This document shows positions 6,249 to 6,941 of a stretch of DNA of 6,941 nucleotides, one piece after another. A program made the translations under genes and the position numbers. The DNA comes from JBEKZQ01 sp049509675 (GTDB taxonomy: Bacteria; Planctomycetota; Planctomycetia; Pirellulales; Thermoguttaceae). The notes below the pieces were generated by a model, which did no database searches, was not told where the DNA came from, and saw nothing but the letters and a program-made list of their open reading frames with translations. Location: assembly GCA_049509675.1 (NCBI GenBank), contig JBEKZQ010000339.1, forward strand, positions 1 to 6,941, written 5' to 3'. Each line of letters begins with the position of its first letter. Position 1 is the stretch's first letter.

Positions 6249-6941
6249 TTACTTGCAGCCGCAACCGCACTTCTTCGTCGGCAACGTCGCCCGGACCCCT
6301 TCGAGCTGGCCGGCAGAGCCGAGCTTCGAGTTCTTGTGAACGATATAGTCGGCATAGGCGGCCATGAACACCTTTCCTGGCGGACGCAGGTCGAAATTGG
6401 CCGGATCGTCGCGGAACGCCTCGCGATGGATGGCACACCACACCAGGCGTCCATCGGTGTCGATGTTCACCTTGCACACGCCCAACTTGGCCGCCGGCAG
6501 ATATTGGTTCTCGTCCACCCCGCTGGTGCTCTTCATCTTTCCGCCCGCATTGTTGATCCGATCGACCCACTCCTTGGGCACGCTGCTGGAACCATGCATC
6601 ACCAGGGGGAAATCCTTGGGCACGGCCTTCTGAATCTCGGTCAGGCGATCCATCCGCAGCCCCTGGGCCCCCGTGAACTTGAAGGCGCCGTGCGACGTGC
6701 CGATGGCCACGGCCAGCGAATCGCAGCCCGACTTCGCGACGAACTCGGCCGCCTGGCCCGGATCGGTCAGGCAGACGCTGCCCATCACGTCTTCCTCGAC
6801 GCCGCCGAGCTGACCCAACTCCGCCTCGACGACAATCCCCTTGGCGTGGGCGCGAGCCACCACCCGCCGCGTCGTCTCGATGTTCTTCTCGAACGGCTCA
6901 TGCGAGGCATCGATCATCACCGAGCTATAAAATCCGCTGTC
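6249..6941 (-). CDS. fba: Class II fructose-bisphosphate aldolase, partial (N-terminus beyond the window)
   Basis: This zinc-dependent enzyme reversibly cleaves fructose 1,6-bisphosphate to dihydroxyacetone phosphate and glyceraldehyde 3-phosphate in glycolysis, gluconeogenesis or the Calvin cycle. The last 230 residues are present; reading is open to the right edge, where it begins DSGFYSSVMIDASHEP. Numbered from there, landmarks are EAELGQLGGVEED (39-51, Glu of the family signature) and GTSHGAFKF (81-89, zinc-ligand His). VMHGSSSVPKEW (114-125, second zinc-ligand His) and VNIDTDGRL (158-166, phosphate and substrate contacts) follow. The HGSSSVP form resembles type B class II aldolases. With a family length of about 310-345, some 80-115 N-terminal residues, including the first zinc His, lie outside. 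The protein ends in KKCGCGCK, an unusual cysteine-rich tail. The gene converges on mqnD, with the hairpin element at 6149-6243 between them. The GTG at 6920 is internal (Val in SSVMID), not the true start. Confidence 0.95.
   Translation of the reverse strand, partial: DSGFYSSVMIDASHEPFEKNIETTRRVVARAHAKGIVVEAELGQLGGVEEDVMGSVCLTDPGQAAEFVAKSGCDSLAVAIGTSHGAFKFTGAQGLRMDRLTEIQKAVPKDFPLVMHGSSSVPKEWVDRINNAGGKMKSTSGVDENQYLPAAKLGVCKVNIDTDGRLVWCAIHREAFRDDPANFDLRPPGKVFMAAYADYIVHKNSKLGSAGQLEGVRATLPTKKCGCGCK

Noticed and set aside
3629..6454. A 941-codon open frame on the - strand running under fliD, fliS, mqnD and the aldolase
   Set aside because: Its translation has no recognisable domain, is rich in Arg, Gly and Ala, and crosses repeats and four better-supported genes. 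Long antisense frames are expected in GC-rich coding DNA.

Overview
The window is GC-rich bacterial DNA with five recognisable protein genes. Four lie on the + strand (a BaiN/YhiN-type flavoprotein, fliD, fliS and mqnD). One lies on the - strand (a class II fructose-bisphosphate aldolase cut by the right edge). The mix of flagellar genes, a futalosine-pathway menaquinone gene, an unusually long FliD, weak ribosome binding sites and repeat-rich intergenic DNA fits a planctomycete-like bacterium. That assignment is inference; no rRNA or other marker gene is present.

Left part (1-1669): an imperfect inverted repeat of 21/22 nt (25-101) precedes a 414-residue flavoprotein gene (219-1463). A 206-nt gap follows, with only a weak long-range inverted repeat and no convincing promoter. 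Middle part (1670-5032): fliD (947 aa) and fliS (162 aa) form a tight pair 30 nt apart. FliD caps the growing flagellar filament and FliS is the cytoplasmic flagellin chaperone, so both serve filament assembly. The FliD is about twice the usual length because its central region holds four to five divergent tandem flagellin-IN-type repeats.

Right part (5033-6941): mqnD (5270-6130), a late enzyme of the futalosine route to menaquinone, is bracketed by two intergenic hairpin elements (5050-5160 and 6149-6243). These share a CGCAAGT plus CCCCCTCTCCCTC core and a related 3' segment, so they look like two divergent copies of one small mobile or REP-like family. Four 7-nt tandem units sit directly in front of the mqnD start codon, which has no Shine-Dalgarno sequence. 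The aldolase gene converges on mqnD across a 118-nt gap filled by the second element.

No CRISPR array, phage, toxin, secretion or defence system was found, and nothing here amounts to a wholly new multi-gene system. The most interesting items are the domain-expanded FliD, the paired hairpin elements around mqnD and the heptamer array at the mqnD start.
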